A stretch of 47,614 nt of DNA from Actinobacteria bacterium OK074. Its GTDB lineage: Bacteria; Actinomycetota; Actinomycetes; Streptomycetales; Streptomycetaceae. The notes beneath the pieces are model-generated. The model was not told the origin of the DNA. It ran no database searches and worked only from the letters and a program-made list of their open reading frames with translations. Of this stretch, positions 8,457 to 16,303 are shown in pieces (the first letter of the stretch is position 1; each line of letters opens with the position of its first letter). A program made the translations under genes and the position numbers. The stretch is from the NCBI GenBank assembly GCA_001298575.1, contig LJCV01000002.1:1-47614 (forward strand), read 5' to 3'.

Positions 8457-9119
8457 TCAGCCGCCGACGGGGCCGGTGTAGGTGCCGGGGTGGGTGGCGC
8501 CGTCCTGGAGTTCGACGCTGCCGCCGGGCCAGGCCAGGGTGGCCGAGGTGGTCTCGTTCGGCGGGGTGATGACGACGGAGGTGGCCTTGAACTCGGTGCC
8601 GCTGCCCTTGTTCCACGGCAGGTAGGTGATGGTGAACGTCGCGCTGCTACCGGCGGCCAGGGTGACCGTCTTGGGCGTCGCGCTGCTGCGGGTCAGCGAC
8701 CAAGTCCCGCTGGAGGACTTCAGGTCGACCCCGGGGAAGCCCTGGATGGTGCACGTGGCGGACGTCTTGTTCTTCAGTACCACGGGCAGCGCCTGCTGGT
8801 CGTCCGAGCTGCTGACCTGGCCGTCGCCGGGGCCGTACGAGAAGCCCAGCCCGGAGGTGTGGCAGCGGCTCGTGCCGGTGCTTGTACCGCCGGTGGTGGT
8901 GCCGCCTGCGCTGGTACCGCCCGTGGTGGTGCTCGTGTCCTTGGTGGCGCCCGCGTTCGCGGCCGGGGCGCCGTCGGCCGTAGCGGCCGAGGACGAGGAC
9001 GCCGGTGCGGACGACTGGTCGCCCGAGGCGTCGTTGTCGCTGCCGCCGCCGCAGGCGGTGAGCGTCAGGGCCAGCGCGGAGGTGGCGGCGAATGCGGTGG
9101 CGGCGTGGAACAGGCGCAT
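8457..9119 (-). CDS. Secreted DUF4232-type lipoprotein
   Basis: 220 aa. A signal peptide MRLFHAATAFAATSALAL is followed by the lipobox LTAC, then a Ser/Thr/Gly-rich linker. The C-terminal domain of about 130 residues starts with RCHTSGLGFSYG and contains QALPVVLKNKTSATCTIQGF, the hallmark pattern of actinobacterial DUF4232 lipoproteins (extracellular, function unknown). ATG 9119 was chosen because GGAGAA lies 8 nt upstream and the signal peptide starts there. It is convergent with the second DUF4157 gene and is probably not part of the CIS. Confidence 0.85.
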   Translation of the reverse strand: MRLFHAATAFAATSALALTLTACGGGSDNDASGDQSSAPASSSSAATADGAPAANAGATKDTSTTTGGTSAGGTTTGGTSTGTSRCHTSGLGFSYGPGDGQVSSSDDQQALPVVLKNKTSATCTIQGFPGVDLKSSSGTWSLTRSSATPKTVTLAAGSSATFTITYLPWNKGSGTEFKATSVVITPPNETTSATLAWPGGSVELQDGATHPGTYTGPVGG

Positions 9120-9354
9120 GGGGGTTCTTCTCCGTTGCACGGGGGGGCGCTGACGGGCGCCAAGTTGATCATCACCGTACAAGGGGATACTCAACAGCCG
9201 TGTAACAGAGGCGTCTTGAGTTCACGTCAGCCATTCAGGAGGGTTTTCGACGCACTCGTCCAGAAGGCTTTTAGGGCACGCGCCGGAGTCCGCGCACGAA
9301 TGAAGTTTGCCCTCGCGGGTCACCCGACCCACGAGGGCGAACAACAAGCGCGCG

Positions 9355-9576
9355 TCAGTTGGCGACGAATTCGCCGGACCTGACGCCCTCAACGAAGGTG
9401 GAGAAGGCGGCGGTGGGGAGGTGCAGCACCGGGCCGGTGGGGTGCTTGGAGTCGCGGACGGGGACGATGCCGTACGAGGCGACGAGGTTGGCGGCGACCT
9501 CGATGCATGCGCCGCCGTTGTTGCTGTAGGAGGACGTGAACCAGTCGGCGTGCGGCTCAGTCGGCAATGAACTCAC
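9355..9576 (-). CDS. DUF397 protein (copy 2)
   Basis: 73 aa from a GTG at 9576. The body WFTSSYSNNGGACIEVAANL, then VPVRDSKHPTGPVL, is the full DUF397 signature. It overlaps the end of the first DUF397 gene by 20 nt and is very similar to it, indicating a tandem duplication. DUF397 proteins accompany XRE-DUF5753 regulators in Streptomyces (the WhiJ-type regulator neighbourhood) and are thought to modulate them. The exact start is uncertain; a TTG at 9567 is an alternative. Confidence 0.75.
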   Translation of the reverse strand: MSSLPTEPHADWFTSSYSNNGGACIEVAANLVASYGIVPVRDSKHPTGPVLHLPTAAFSTFVEGVRSGEFVAN

Positions 9577-9763
9577 CGGCCCTGACGCCCGCCACGAAGG
9601 AGGAGAAGGCGGCGGCCGGGAGGTCCAGCACCGGACCGGCCAGGTGCTTGGAGTCACGGACGGGGACTACGCCGCGCGAGCCGACGAGGTTGGCGGCGAC
9701 CTCGATGCACTGACCGCCGTTCTCGCTGTAGGAGGACTTGAACCACTGCGGGGTTTCGCTCAT
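9557..9763 (-). CDS. DUF397 protein (copy 1)
   Basis: 68 aa, MSETPQWFKSSYSENGGQCI and onwards to the conserved VPVRDSKHLAGPVL motif. The ATG shares one base with the regulator stop (TGATG); a GTG one codon earlier (9766) would give a 4-nt overlap. Close coupling to the XRE regulator supports a regulator/partner pair. Confidence 0.85.
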   Translation of the reverse strand: MSETPQWFKSSYSENGGQCIEVAANLVGSRGVVPVRDSKHLAGPVLDLPAAAFSSFVAGVRAGEFIAD

Positions 9764-10590
9764 CACGGGGTGCCCTTTCGCAACTTGCTGATCATGGCCA
9801 CGGATTCCGCCTGCGAGCAGGCGTGAGTCTGTAGTTGATGGTAGGCCGTCAGCAGGGGCAGCACGAACAGACTTTCCCGTTCGAGATGACCCCGGTGGGA
9901 GGACTCGGCGTACGACACGAGCGAGCGGTCCGGCAGCGTCAGCAGCGACACCGGCAGGGTGAACGGCCGATGCTCGCCCATGGTGAACGGGGCGACCTGG
10001 AGCACGGTGTTCGGCAGTTCGGCGAACTCAAGCAGCCGGTCCAACTGGGCGTTCCAGACGGCGGGTTCGCCGACCGTCCGACGCAGACAGCTCTCGTCCA
10101 GCGTCGCGAAGACCAACGGCGGGGGCGTCCGCGCCAGCGTGGCCTGCCGCTCCGCGACGAGCGCGATCCGCTCCTCGGCCTGCTCGGTCGTGATGGCCCC
10201 CCGCTTGACGACGCTCCGCGCGAGCGTCATCGCGTACTCCGGGGTCTGGAGCAGTCCGGGCATGACACCCACTTCGTACAGCCGGATCTCCGCCGCCTGC
10301 GCCTCGTGGTCGAGGAACTGCGGGAAGCCCTCCAGCAGTCCGGCATTCCGCACCTTGCGCCAGGCGCGCACGAACGTGTCGCCCGTACCAAAGGCCACAT
10401 CAGCCCTGAGCGCGAGACGCAAGGTAGGAAGTTTGCGACCAACTTCGACCGACGAAATATGCGAACTGGAGTACCCCAGCTCCTGGGCCAACTTCTCCTG
10501 CGTCCAGCCGCGTTCCTCCCGCGCGCTGCGCAGACGCGCGCCGAACGCCGCCTGGGGCGAGCTGTCGGGGTCCAACTCCCTGCGGTTCAA
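9763..10590 (-). CDS. XRE-family regulator with DUF5753 sensor domain
   Basis: About 275 aa. The N-terminal helix-turn-helix contains FGARLRSAREERGWTQEKLA then SHISSVEVGRKLP. It is followed by the DUF5753 domain, with EVGVMPGLLQTPEYAMTLAR and FTLPVSLLTLPD. This is the WhiJ/AbaA-OrfA-like architecture of Streptomyces. I set the start at TTG 10590 because the family usually begins NRRELDP and no ATG or GTG is in frame nearby; the start is therefore tentative. It forms a coupled unit with two DUF397 genes. Confidence 0.8.
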   Translation of the reverse strand: MNRRELDPDSSPQAAFGARLRSAREERGWTQEKLAQELGYSSSHISSVEVGRKLPTLRLALRADVAFGTGDTFVRAWRKVRNAGLLEGFPQFLDHEAQAAEIRLYEVGVMPGLLQTPEYAMTLARSVVKRGAITTEQAEERIALVAERQATLARTPPPLVFATLDESCLRRTVGEPAVWNAQLDRLLEFAELPNTVLQVAPFTMGEHRPFTLPVSLLTLPDRSLVSYAESSHRGHLERESLFVLPLLTAYHQLQTHACSQAESVAMISKLRKGTP

Positions 10591-10720
10591 GTGACTTTCA
10601 CCGACCTTTCTTTCCCGAGCAACACGTTGAACGGTCCCCGACTGTAGGTCACGCTGAATCATCCCGGTAGCGAATTGGCTACAGAGAGCACAGGTGGGCG
10701 AAAGGGCACGGCAACCGACC

Positions 10721-10903
10721 ATGACCAGTAACGCGACGATCAAGACCGATCACGAACCGGCAGAGGCGACGGAACTGGTCATGTGGATAAGGGAGTTCGG
10801 CATCCGGGCTTTACCGCTGTGGGAGCCCCCCGGCGGCTGGGCCGACCCCACCACCGTCGACCTCCGTGCCGTGCAGGCCGGGCTGAGGCGGCTGATCTCA
10901 TGA
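10721..10903 (+). CDS. Small hypothetical protein, first of a four-gene operon
   Basis: 60 aa, MTSNATIKTDHEPAEATELV and so on. It is divergent from the XRE regulator and followed by three more small genes, each overlapping by 4 nt (ATGA). I do not recognise the fold; the mid-section WIREFGIRALPLWEPPGGW is Trp-rich. Coupling makes it likely real. Possibly regulated by the adjacent XRE protein. Confidence 0.6.
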   Translation: MTSNATIKTDHEPAEATELVMWIREFGIRALPLWEPPGGWADPTTVDLRAVQAGLRRLIS

Positions 10904-11124
10904 CCGAGAAGCCGGACATCGGCACCATCGCCAAGGACACCCGCAACGGGAAGGTGGGCCGGGTCATGGGCCACGTCGGCAGATATATCCAACTCCGCCC
11001 GCTGAAAGGGGGCTTGGAGTGGGACGTCCCCCCGGAACACGTCGAACCGGCCACCACCTCGGACACCCTCTCCGCCGCCGTAGCCGAGGCCAACACCCGA
11101 AGCCAGCGGGGGACGTTGAAATGA
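10900..11124 (+). CDS. Small hypothetical protein of the same operon
   Basis: 74 aa. The ATG overlaps the previous stop (ATGA). The sequence KDTRNGKVGRVMGHVGRYIQ suggests a small beta-barrel-like domain, followed by a Thr/Ala-rich tail. Similar small genes recur beside XRE/DUF397 regulators in Streptomyces, as far as I recall; function unknown. Confidence 0.65.
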   Translation: MTEKPDIGTIAKDTRNGKVGRVMGHVGRYIQLRPLKGGLEWDVPPEHVEPATTSDTLSAAVAEANTRSQRGTLK

Positions 11125-11405
11125 CCCGAGCCGTCTACCGCTTCGTGAAATACACCACCCGCCAGGACCCCACCGTCGAACCCGAATACTCCGCGGAATG
11201 CGTGGCCGGCGACGAACAACCCTGCGGAGCGAGTTCCGGCCGTCACGCCCACCCCAGCAACGTAGAAGACTGGATGGAAGCCCACCTCAAGGAAACCCGC
11301 CACCGCCACTACCGCCGCCGCATCGACGACTTCGCCGAATTCGTCCCCACGGACGAACTCCCGCCCGACCTGGAACCCGCCAAGGTCAACCGGGCGACGC
11401 CATGA
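11121..11405 (+). CDS. DUF7848-like small protein
   Basis: 94 aa starting at an ATGA overlap. The pattern RFVKYTTRQDPTVEPEYSAE followed by CVAGDEQPCGASSG has two Cys in a ligand-like arrangement. It resembles the small DUF7848 proteins found near Streptomyces XRE regulators. The C-terminal half is highly charged with His/Arg runs. The role is unknown; the family name is from memory. Confidence 0.65.
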   Translation: MTRAVYRFVKYTTRQDPTVEPEYSAECVAGDEQPCGASSGRHAHPSNVEDWMEAHLKETRHRHYRRRIDDFAEFVPTDELPPDLEPAKVNRATP

Positions 11406-11509
11406 AACGCCTGCGCAAAGAGATCCTGGTCGCAGGGGTGTTGATGATCGCCGCAGCAATCGGCGTATGCGGACTGACACTCGGCCTCGCCGCACGGATC
11501 GCCCCATGA
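11402..11509 (+). CDS. 35-aa single-pass membrane peptide
   Basis: It begins in an ATGA overlap with the preceding gene. MKRLRKEIL is followed by a hydrophobic stretch LVAGVLMIAAAIGVCGLTL that would span the membrane with the basic N-terminus inside. It ends 3 nt before a strong hairpin terminator. Coupling and the terminator argue that it is translated. Confidence 0.6.
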   Translation: MKRLRKEILVAGVLMIAAAIGVCGLTLGLAARIAP

Positions 11510-11512
11510 ACT

Positions 11513-11582
11513 CCCGCCCTGCCGGGGTGACACCTGTCGGCGGCATCCCCCGGTGCCGACAGGCAGCCCCCGGCAGGGCGGG
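11513..11582 (+). terminator. Long nested hairpin terminator
   Basis: The outer arms CCCGCCCTGCC / GGCAGGGCGGG and the inner arms CCTGTCGGC / GCCGACAGG pair in register, giving a stem of more than 20 bp around a small loop. It begins 3 nt after the stop of the four-gene operon. No T run follows, as is usual in Streptomyces. Confidence 0.75.
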
Positions 11583-11729
11583 GCACCACGCCCATCGGGC
11601 GTATCGGGCATGAAGGAATGCGGGAACGCTTTCTCCAGGTCGGCGCGGGCGGCATATGCATGGGGGCACCGTTTTGGCGTTCCGCAGGTCACCGCACAGG
11701 CCGCGGACCGCGCTGCCTTTCGCGACGGG

Positions 11730-12023
11730 TCAGCACGCTGCGGGGTCGTCGCCGACCTGAAGTTCGTTCACCCATTCCTGGGCTGCCGCGAGGCCGGGGG
11801 CGGTGCCGGCCGGCTCGTACGCGAACCCGCTCCACTCCTCCAGGACGCGCGGCTCGTCGGGCCGGAGATGACCGGCGCCGCCGTGTGCCGGCCGGTGGCG
11901 CCGGTAGATGTCCATCGGCGGGCGGCGCCGCTTGTCGTACGCGGCGAACGGGTTGTCGGCGTCCACGCGTGGGACGGCACGCGACGGCTGGTTCGACGGT
12001 CCGGGTCGGCTGTGCTTGCCCAT
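11730..12023 (-). CDS. DUF6087-like hypothetical protein
   Basis: 97 aa. The segment PPMDIYRRHRPAHGGAGHL followed by RPDEPRVLEEWSGFAYEPAG resembles the DUF6087 proteins of Streptomyces (name from memory, function unknown). It lies 12 nt after the broken HTH gene on the same strand, so it may once have been co-transcribed with it. The 147-nt gap from the terminator to its stop holds no other gene that I can see. Confidence 0.65.
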   Translation of the reverse strand: MGKHSRPGPSNQPSRAVPRVDADNPFAAYDKRRRPPMDIYRRHRPAHGGAGHLRPDEPRVLEEWSGFAYEPAGTAPGLAAAQEWVNELQVGDDPAAC

Positions 12024-12035
12024 ACCTCGATACTC

Positions 12036-12344
12036 TCAGGCCGCGATCGTGGTCGGCCGGACGGCGGCGGGGTCCTTCGCCCGGGTCGCGGACATCTGGG
12101 CCTTCGTGGCGGCGACGCCGAGTAGGCCCAGGGCGTCCTGGGGACGGCCGAGGTAGATCATCTGGTGGGACATGCGGGTGACCTGGGATACGTACGGCTC
12201 CTTGTAGCCCGTGAAGTCCGCCAGTTCACCCTGAGTGGCGCCCTTGTGGGCCAGGGCCGTTTCCAGCTCCCGCCCGAACCACTCAAGGCCGTCGATGGGT
12301 TCCGGCTCGTCGTTCAATTGTTCAACCCACCCGTCTTTCCACAT
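12036..12344 (-). pseudogene. Remnant regulator: HTH start fused to a TPR-like end
   Basis: The 102-codon frame starts MWKDGWVEQLND and carries a good XRE helix-turn-helix (WFGRELETALAHKGATQGEL, DFTGYKEPYVSQV). Where the HTH should continue it switches abruptly to RMSHQMIYLGRPQDALGLLG, which looks like the C-terminal repeat region of an XRE-TPR type regulator. The most likely history is an internal in-frame deletion removing some 200 or more codons. It could still be a short DNA-binding protein. The upstream 75 nt show no obvious Shine-Dalgarno. Confidence 0.5.
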
Positions 12345-12419
12345 GTGTTGGAAGCCCCTTGACACGGGTGAGAATACGCGGCCGCACGTCACAGAGAGCA
12401 TCCGGGCGCGTCACGCGTC

Positions 12420-12782
12420 CTAAAGGCTGGTGACGGCCTGCCCAGTGAGGGCCTGGGCGATCTGCCAGAGCTGACCGCCTCGTGACGCCTTCACGAGGAC
12501 CGTGTCACCGGGCTTGAGGATGGAGTGAAGGTAGGCGGCAGCGGTCCCGTTGTCTCCCACCATCGCGATGTCCGGTACTCCTGCCGCGCCTGCGGTGAGG
12601 GCGAGTTGCTTCGCGAGGTCTCCGCCGACCGCGATGACGAGATCGATGCCGTACTCCGCTGCCATGCGCCCGACTTCGTGGTGGGCTTCAACGGCCTGGT
12701 CGCCCAGCTCCAGCATCTCTCCGAGTACCGCAATCCTCCGACCGCCAGTGGCCTCGGTCGTGTCGCCGTCCGCCTCGGTCAT
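12420..12782 (-). CDS. Stand-alone MurF C-terminal (Mur ligase C) domain protein
   Basis: 120 aa. RRIAVLGEMLELGDQAVEAH followed by HEVGRMAAEYGIDLVIAVGG matches the C-terminal domain of MurF (UDP-MurNAc-tripeptide:D-Ala-D-Ala ligase), the part that helps position the incoming amino substrate. The UDP-sugar and ATP-binding domains are absent, so it cannot be a complete ligase. The ATG overlaps the C39-like gene stop by 4 nt (ATGA), which argues for a purposeful gene rather than a decaying fragment. It is the last member of the DapF/Ddl operon. It might supply a substrate-binding module or act as a regulatory decoy (inference). Confidence 0.7.
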   Translation of the reverse strand: MTEADGDTTEATGGRRIAVLGEMLELGDQAVEAHHEVGRMAAEYGIDLVIAVGGDLAKQLALTAGAAGVPDIAMVGDNGTAAAYLHSILKPGDTVLVKASRGGQLWQIAQALTGQAVTSL

Positions 12783-13330
12783 GAGGACTCTCCGTTGTGG
12801 GTCAAGGGCGCGAAGGTGATCGCACGGCCGGTGTAGGAAGGGGTCAGTCGGCTGAGGGCGACTCGGTCGTGGGTCTGGCCCCAGGCCGACGGGTCCCGGA
12901 TGAAGACGGTGGGGTCGGGGCCGTCGTCGTAGCCGCGCAGGATGACGAGGTGGCCTCCGGAACGGCCGTCGTCGGGAAACTGCTCGGTCACAGAGACGAT
13001 CATCGGCGCTTTGTCGAGACGGCCGAGGAGATCATCGACGGCCACGGGCTCGGCGGCCGAAGGAACGCCAAGCTCGGTCGAGAGGCTCGCGATCCCTGCG
13101 TGGAGTGCGCCACGGGGCGTCAGAACCTCTTGCTTCACCGCGAGTTTCAGCAGCTCCGTAACCGTGGGGGCCCTGCGCCCGTAGGCAAGCAGGATCATCC
13201 TCAACGAGGCCAGGCCGCATGCCCGGTTGGACCATTCGGTCCGGTCCCCGAGTGCCCAGCCTCCGTGTAGATCCCACTCGGCGGGGGCGATGAGCTGTCG
13301 GCACATGGGGACGTCGTGGACGCGCGGCAC
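12779..13330 (-). CDS. C39-like papain-fold cysteine peptidase
   Basis: 183 aa from GTG 13330 (ATG 13306 is an alternative). The catalytic pattern is visible: Cys38 in NRACGLASLRMIL, His127 in GGHLVILRGYDD and Asp146 in FIRDPSAW. This is the order and spacing of the C39-like (peptidase_C39_2) family. There is no signal peptide or ABC-transporter fusion, so it should be cytoplasmic. It lies 12 nt downstream of the ATP-grasp gene and overlaps the MurF-domain gene. It may trim or transfer a peptide made by its neighbours. Confidence 0.8.
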   Translation of the reverse strand: MPRVHDVPMCRQLIAPAEWDLHGGWALGDRTEWSNRACGLASLRMILLAYGRRAPTVTELLKLAVKQEVLTPRGALHAGIASLSTELGVPSAAEPVAVDDLLGRLDKAPMIVSVTEQFPDDGRSGGHLVILRGYDDGPDPTVFIRDPSAWGQTHDRVALSRLTPSYTGRAITFAPLTHNGESS

Positions 13331-13342
13331 AGCGGCGTGCTC

Positions 13343-14434
13343 CTACGGTGAGACGGCAGCCTCCCGAGCCAGTGTGGTGCTGGAGAACGCGGGAGTGGGC
13401 AGGGGCACATCGTAGGGCGGGCGGGCCAACGCCTCGTGCAGCATCGCCAACACAACGTCCGTATGCGTGAGTCCGACCAGGGCGGCCCCCACCACGAAGT
13501 TGCTGTCGCGGGACATGCCCGGGGTGCTGTTGACCTCCAGTACGTATGGCTGTTCGTCGTCGGTGAGGATGAAGTCGATGCGCGCCGACCCGCGCAGGCC
13601 GAGCCCGTCCCACAGCGTTGTGGCGTGCTCGGTGACCTTGGCCAGCACCTCGGGCGGCAGTTCGGCGGCGCGTACGGCGACGGCGCCCCTGGAGTCCACG
13701 TCGAGTTTCGTGTCGGCGTCGTAGAACTCCGCCTCTGTGGCTTCGGTGGCCAGCGGGGGGAATACGACGACCGCTCCTCCGGGCAGTTCCAGGAGCCCCA
13801 CGGTCAGCGGCGTGCCGGTCAGGTAGTCCTCGACCAGCACGTCCGCGTCCTGTTCGCCGACGGCGTCCGCCAACGCCCTGGGGAGATCCGCCTGTTCGCG
13901 GACCAGGCTCATGCCCACGCTGGAGCCGCCGAAGGGCGGTTTGACCATCGCGGCCCGTCCGTTCCAGTGTGTCGGGCCGCCGGACCAGACCCACCATCCG
14001 GGCGTGGGGACGCCGAGGCTCAGCATCACCCGCTTGCAGAGGATCTTGTCGGCGGCCACCGCGGACGCGGCAACTCCACTGCCGCAGTACGGCACGCGCA
14101 GATAGTCGAGCAGCCCTTGCAGCCTCCCGTCCTCCCCGTACGGCCCGTGCAGGTTCGAGAGGGCCACGTCGTACCCGGCCAACTCCCTGATGAAGTCGGG
14201 TTCGCAGGGGTTCAGCACGGTCCAGCGGGCGCCGATGTCGTCGAGGGCCTCGGACAGGGCGGTCACGGAACGCTGGTCCACGGGGCACTTGGAGTGGGAG
14301 AGCCGGTCCTCGGCCGACACCGGTCCGTGGACGAGGGCGACGCCGAGCCCTTCTCGGTGCCGCTGCCAGTCGCGAAGCGTCCGGGCGGCCTCCCTCATCG
14401 CGAGGCTGGAGCTGGAGTTGAGGAACCGGGTCAT
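13343..14434 (-). CDS. D-Ala-D-Ala ligase-like ATP-grasp enzyme
   Basis: 363 aa starting at an ATGA overlap with the epimerase stop. The ATP-grasp features of Ddl are present: NLHGPYGEDGRLQGLLDYL, the glycine loop MVKPPFGGSSVGMS, EDYLTGTPLTVGLLE, and the metal-binding end RIDFILTDDEQPYVLEVNST. The housekeeping family forms D-Ala-D-Ala for peptidoglycan. Here an N-terminal extension of about 30 residues and the neighbours suggest a specialised ligase or a resistance variant. It is the second gene of a four-gene coupled unit. Confidence 0.88.
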   Translation of the reverse strand: MTRFLNSSSSLAMREAARTLRDWQRHREGLGVALVHGPVSAEDRLSHSKCPVDQRSVTALSEALDDIGARWTVLNPCEPDFIRELAGYDVALSNLHGPYGEDGRLQGLLDYLRVPYCGSGVAASAVAADKILCKRVMLSLGVPTPGWWVWSGGPTHWNGRAAMVKPPFGGSSVGMSLVREQADLPRALADAVGEQDADVLVEDYLTGTPLTVGLLELPGGAVVVFPPLATEATEAEFYDADTKLDVDSRGAVAVRAAELPPEVLAKVTEHATTLWDGLGLRGSARIDFILTDDEQPYVLEVNSTPGMSRDSNFVVGAALVGLTHTDVVLAMLHEALARPPYDVPLPTPAFSSTTLAREAAVSP

Positions 14435-15231
14435 GAGAGCACTCCTTCGAAGGTGTGGGTGACCGCTCCGCCGACCCAGTGCGTGCGCTGCGGCCGGTCG
14501 GGATGCGGCCGGACCGTGAGCGGCTCCCCGGCGCGGTTGTGGACGGTGACGGCGCGCGGCGAGACGAGTCCGCGCAGGGTGGCGATGACGACGGCCGCGA
14601 CGGCTCCGCTCCCGCACGACAGGGTCTCGGCCTCGACGCCGCGCTCGTAGGTGCGGATCTTCAGTGCCTGCCTGCCGGCGGCTTGCACGAAGTTGACGTT
14701 CGTTCCCAGGGGAGCGAGATCGGCGTGATGGCGGATGAGGCGGCCGACCGTCGTCGCGTCGATGGCGTCCACGTCGTCCACGATGGCGACGACGTGTTCG
14801 GTGCCGGTGTGGGCGCTGTCGAACCAGGTCGGCTTGCCGTTGATGACGGTCTGGACGCGTCGGGGGTGGACCGCGCCGACCTCGGCGGTGACCCACACGG
14901 AGCCGTCGCTCACGATCGCCTCGTGCAGCACCCCCGCCATGCGCAGACTCATCTCGCGGAAGCCGTGGTCGTGGTGCGCGGCCCAGGCGGTACACCGCAG
15001 CGCGTTGCCGCACATCGTCGCGATCGAGCCGTCGGCGTTGAAGCAGCCGACTTCGAGGACGACCGGGCTGATGCTGATCAGGCTGCTGATGACAAGGCCG
15101 TCGGCGCCTACGCCGGTCCGCCTGGCGCAGAGGCGCTCGGCCTCCTTCGGCCAGTTCATCTCGCCGCCCGGTGCGGGGTCGCACAACAGGACGAAATCGT
15201 TTCCCGCTCCGTGGATCTTGCGGAAGCGCAT
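14431..15231 (-). CDS. Diaminopimelate epimerase-like (DapF) protein
   Basis: 266 aa, starting MRFRKIHGAGNDFVLLCD. Both catalytic cysteines of the PLP-independent epimerase are seen in CFNADGSIATMCGNALRC (Cys about 71) and ETLSCGSGAVA (Cys about 203). DapF interconverts LL- and meso-diaminopimelate; relatives such as the cycloserine-pathway DcsC act on other amino acids. GGAG sits 9 nt before the ATG. Being in an accessory operon with an ATP-grasp ligase, a peptidase and a MurF domain, it is probably not the housekeeping enzyme. Confidence 0.88.
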   Translation of the reverse strand: MRFRKIHGAGNDFVLLCDPAPGGEMNWPKEAERLCARRTGVGADGLVISSLISISPVVLEVGCFNADGSIATMCGNALRCTAWAAHHDHGFREMSLRMAGVLHEAIVSDGSVWVTAEVGAVHPRRVQTVINGKPTWFDSAHTGTEHVVAIVDDVDAIDATTVGRLIRHHADLAPLGTNVNFVQAAGRQALKIRTYERGVEAETLSCGSGAVAAVVIATLRGLVSPRAVTVHNRAGEPLTVRPHPDRPQRTHWVGGAVTHTFEGVLS

Positions 15232-15306
15232 GGCGAAGCTCCTCGCTGAGATGGGGTGACAGGTGTCACTACGGACGAAGCGGGCGCCTTCGGCCGCCCT
15301 CAGTTC

Positions 15307-15322
15307 CTTGCCGGTACTTGCC
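15307..15322 (-). promoter_or_regulatory. Spaced direct repeat, site 1 (upstream of the DapF gene)
   Basis: On the minus strand it reads GGCAAGTACCGGCAAG: two GGCAAG hexamers one helical turn apart (10-nt period). It lies 76-91 nt upstream of the DapF start. The same pattern recurs at 15409 and 16975. Candidate operator for the XRE-DUF5753 regulator encoded between sites 2 and 3. Confidence 0.55.
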
Positions 15323-15408
15323 AAAGCCATCACCACTTCGCCCCTCTTGAAGCACAATTCCAGCCGTGCTGACAAAGCTAGAAAAAGCGGTGGTTGAGGT
15401 TCTACGAG

Positions 15409-15424
15409 CTTGCCGGAACTTGCC
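15409..15424 (-). promoter_or_regulatory. Spaced direct repeat, site 2
   Basis: The minus-strand sequence GGCAAGTTCCGGCAAG differs from site 1 at only one position. It lies just downstream of the XRE stop and 178 nt upstream of the DapF start, so the DapF operon may have its own controlled promoter in this gap. Confidence 0.5.
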
Positions 15425-15430
15425 GGCCAT

Positions 15431-16276
15431 TCACCCGAGAGATTCGATGGCAGCCGTGATGAGTTCGCGTGCAGCCGAGCCGTAGACGGCAAGTTCGGCC
15501 AGTTCGCTGAACGTCTTGGCATACATGGCAAGTTCGTGACTCTGCACAACGGTGAGGTGAGCCGAGACGAGTTCGACGTTCACGGTTTCGTCGTCGTACA
15601 GGAAGAAGCCCTCGACAGGCCAGAGCCTCGAACGGTCCGCGCCCTGGGGGATGATGCCGATGCTCACAGACGGGAGGGCCATAGCACTGAGGAGATAGCC
15701 AAGTTGTCCGGCCATCACGTCGGTGCCCCCGATGCGGTATCGGAGCACACTCTCTTCCAGGAGAATGGCGAACGTGTGATTGCCGTACACGACCTTTTGC
15801 TCATCCACTCTCACTTTGACGGCCGCCGGCACGTCATCAACGAGGCCGCGGCGGTCGCGAATTGAGGTGAGCAGGGCAGTGATGTACGAGGCCGTCTGCA
15901 CGGGGCCGGGAATCAACCACGGTGAGTAGATCCGGAAGCGCTGGGTGCGTTCCCACAAGGGGAGGACGGACTCCTGAGCCCGTTTCAGCCCGGTCCGTTC
16001 CATCTTGCGCCACTCGACGTACATGCCCTCGATACCGCGCGCCGTGGTGACCAGATCCTCGGCTGCACCCTGTGCGCCACAAGCAGTGGCCCAATCGCGA
16101 AGGTCACGCTCCGAGGGCGAACGAGTGCCGCTCTCGAAGCGTGAACACTTCGACTCGTGCCAGCCCAGAAGGGCCGCCAACGCCCTTTTGGTGAGACCGG
16201 CTTCGTTCCGGATTTCACTCAGGCGTCGGCCAAGAGCCTTACGGGCCTCCTGGACACTTGAAGATGGCGATGTCAT
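15431..16276 (-). CDS. XRE-family regulator with DUF5753 domain
   Basis: 281 aa. The N-terminal HTH reads LGRRLSEIRNEAGLTKRALA followed by ALLGWHESKCSRFESGTRSP. The DUF5753 part contains FRIYSPWLIPGPVQTASYIT and the typical ILLEESVLRYRIGG. ATG 16276 lies 27 nt after the DUF6879 stop, so it is likely in the same transcript. The three GGCAAG-type direct repeats flank its unit; it is the natural candidate to bind them and to control the DapF operon downstream. Confidence 0.85.
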   Translation of the reverse strand: MTSPSSSVQEARKALGRRLSEIRNEAGLTKRALAALLGWHESKCSRFESGTRSPSERDLRDWATACGAQGAAEDLVTTARGIEGMYVEWRKMERTGLKRAQESVLPLWERTQRFRIYSPWLIPGPVQTASYITALLTSIRDRRGLVDDVPAAVKVRVDEQKVVYGNHTFAILLEESVLRYRIGGTDVMAGQLGYLLSAMALPSVSIGIIPQGADRSRLWPVEGFFLYDDETVNVELVSAHLTVVQSHELAMYAKTFSELAELAVYGSAARELITAAIESLG

Positions 16277-16303
16277 GTCGATGCGATGGCGCTGTTCGTG
16301 CTG

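Noticed and set aside
12359..12364. TTGACA as a -35 box on the plus strand
   Set aside because: No plausible -10 at 16-19 nt and no plus-strand gene follows.
12420..15231. D-cycloserine biosynthesis cluster
   Set aside because: DapF-like and Ddl-like genes are both present in that pathway, but the arginase-like, cysteine-synthase-like, heme and acetyltransferase genes are missing here.
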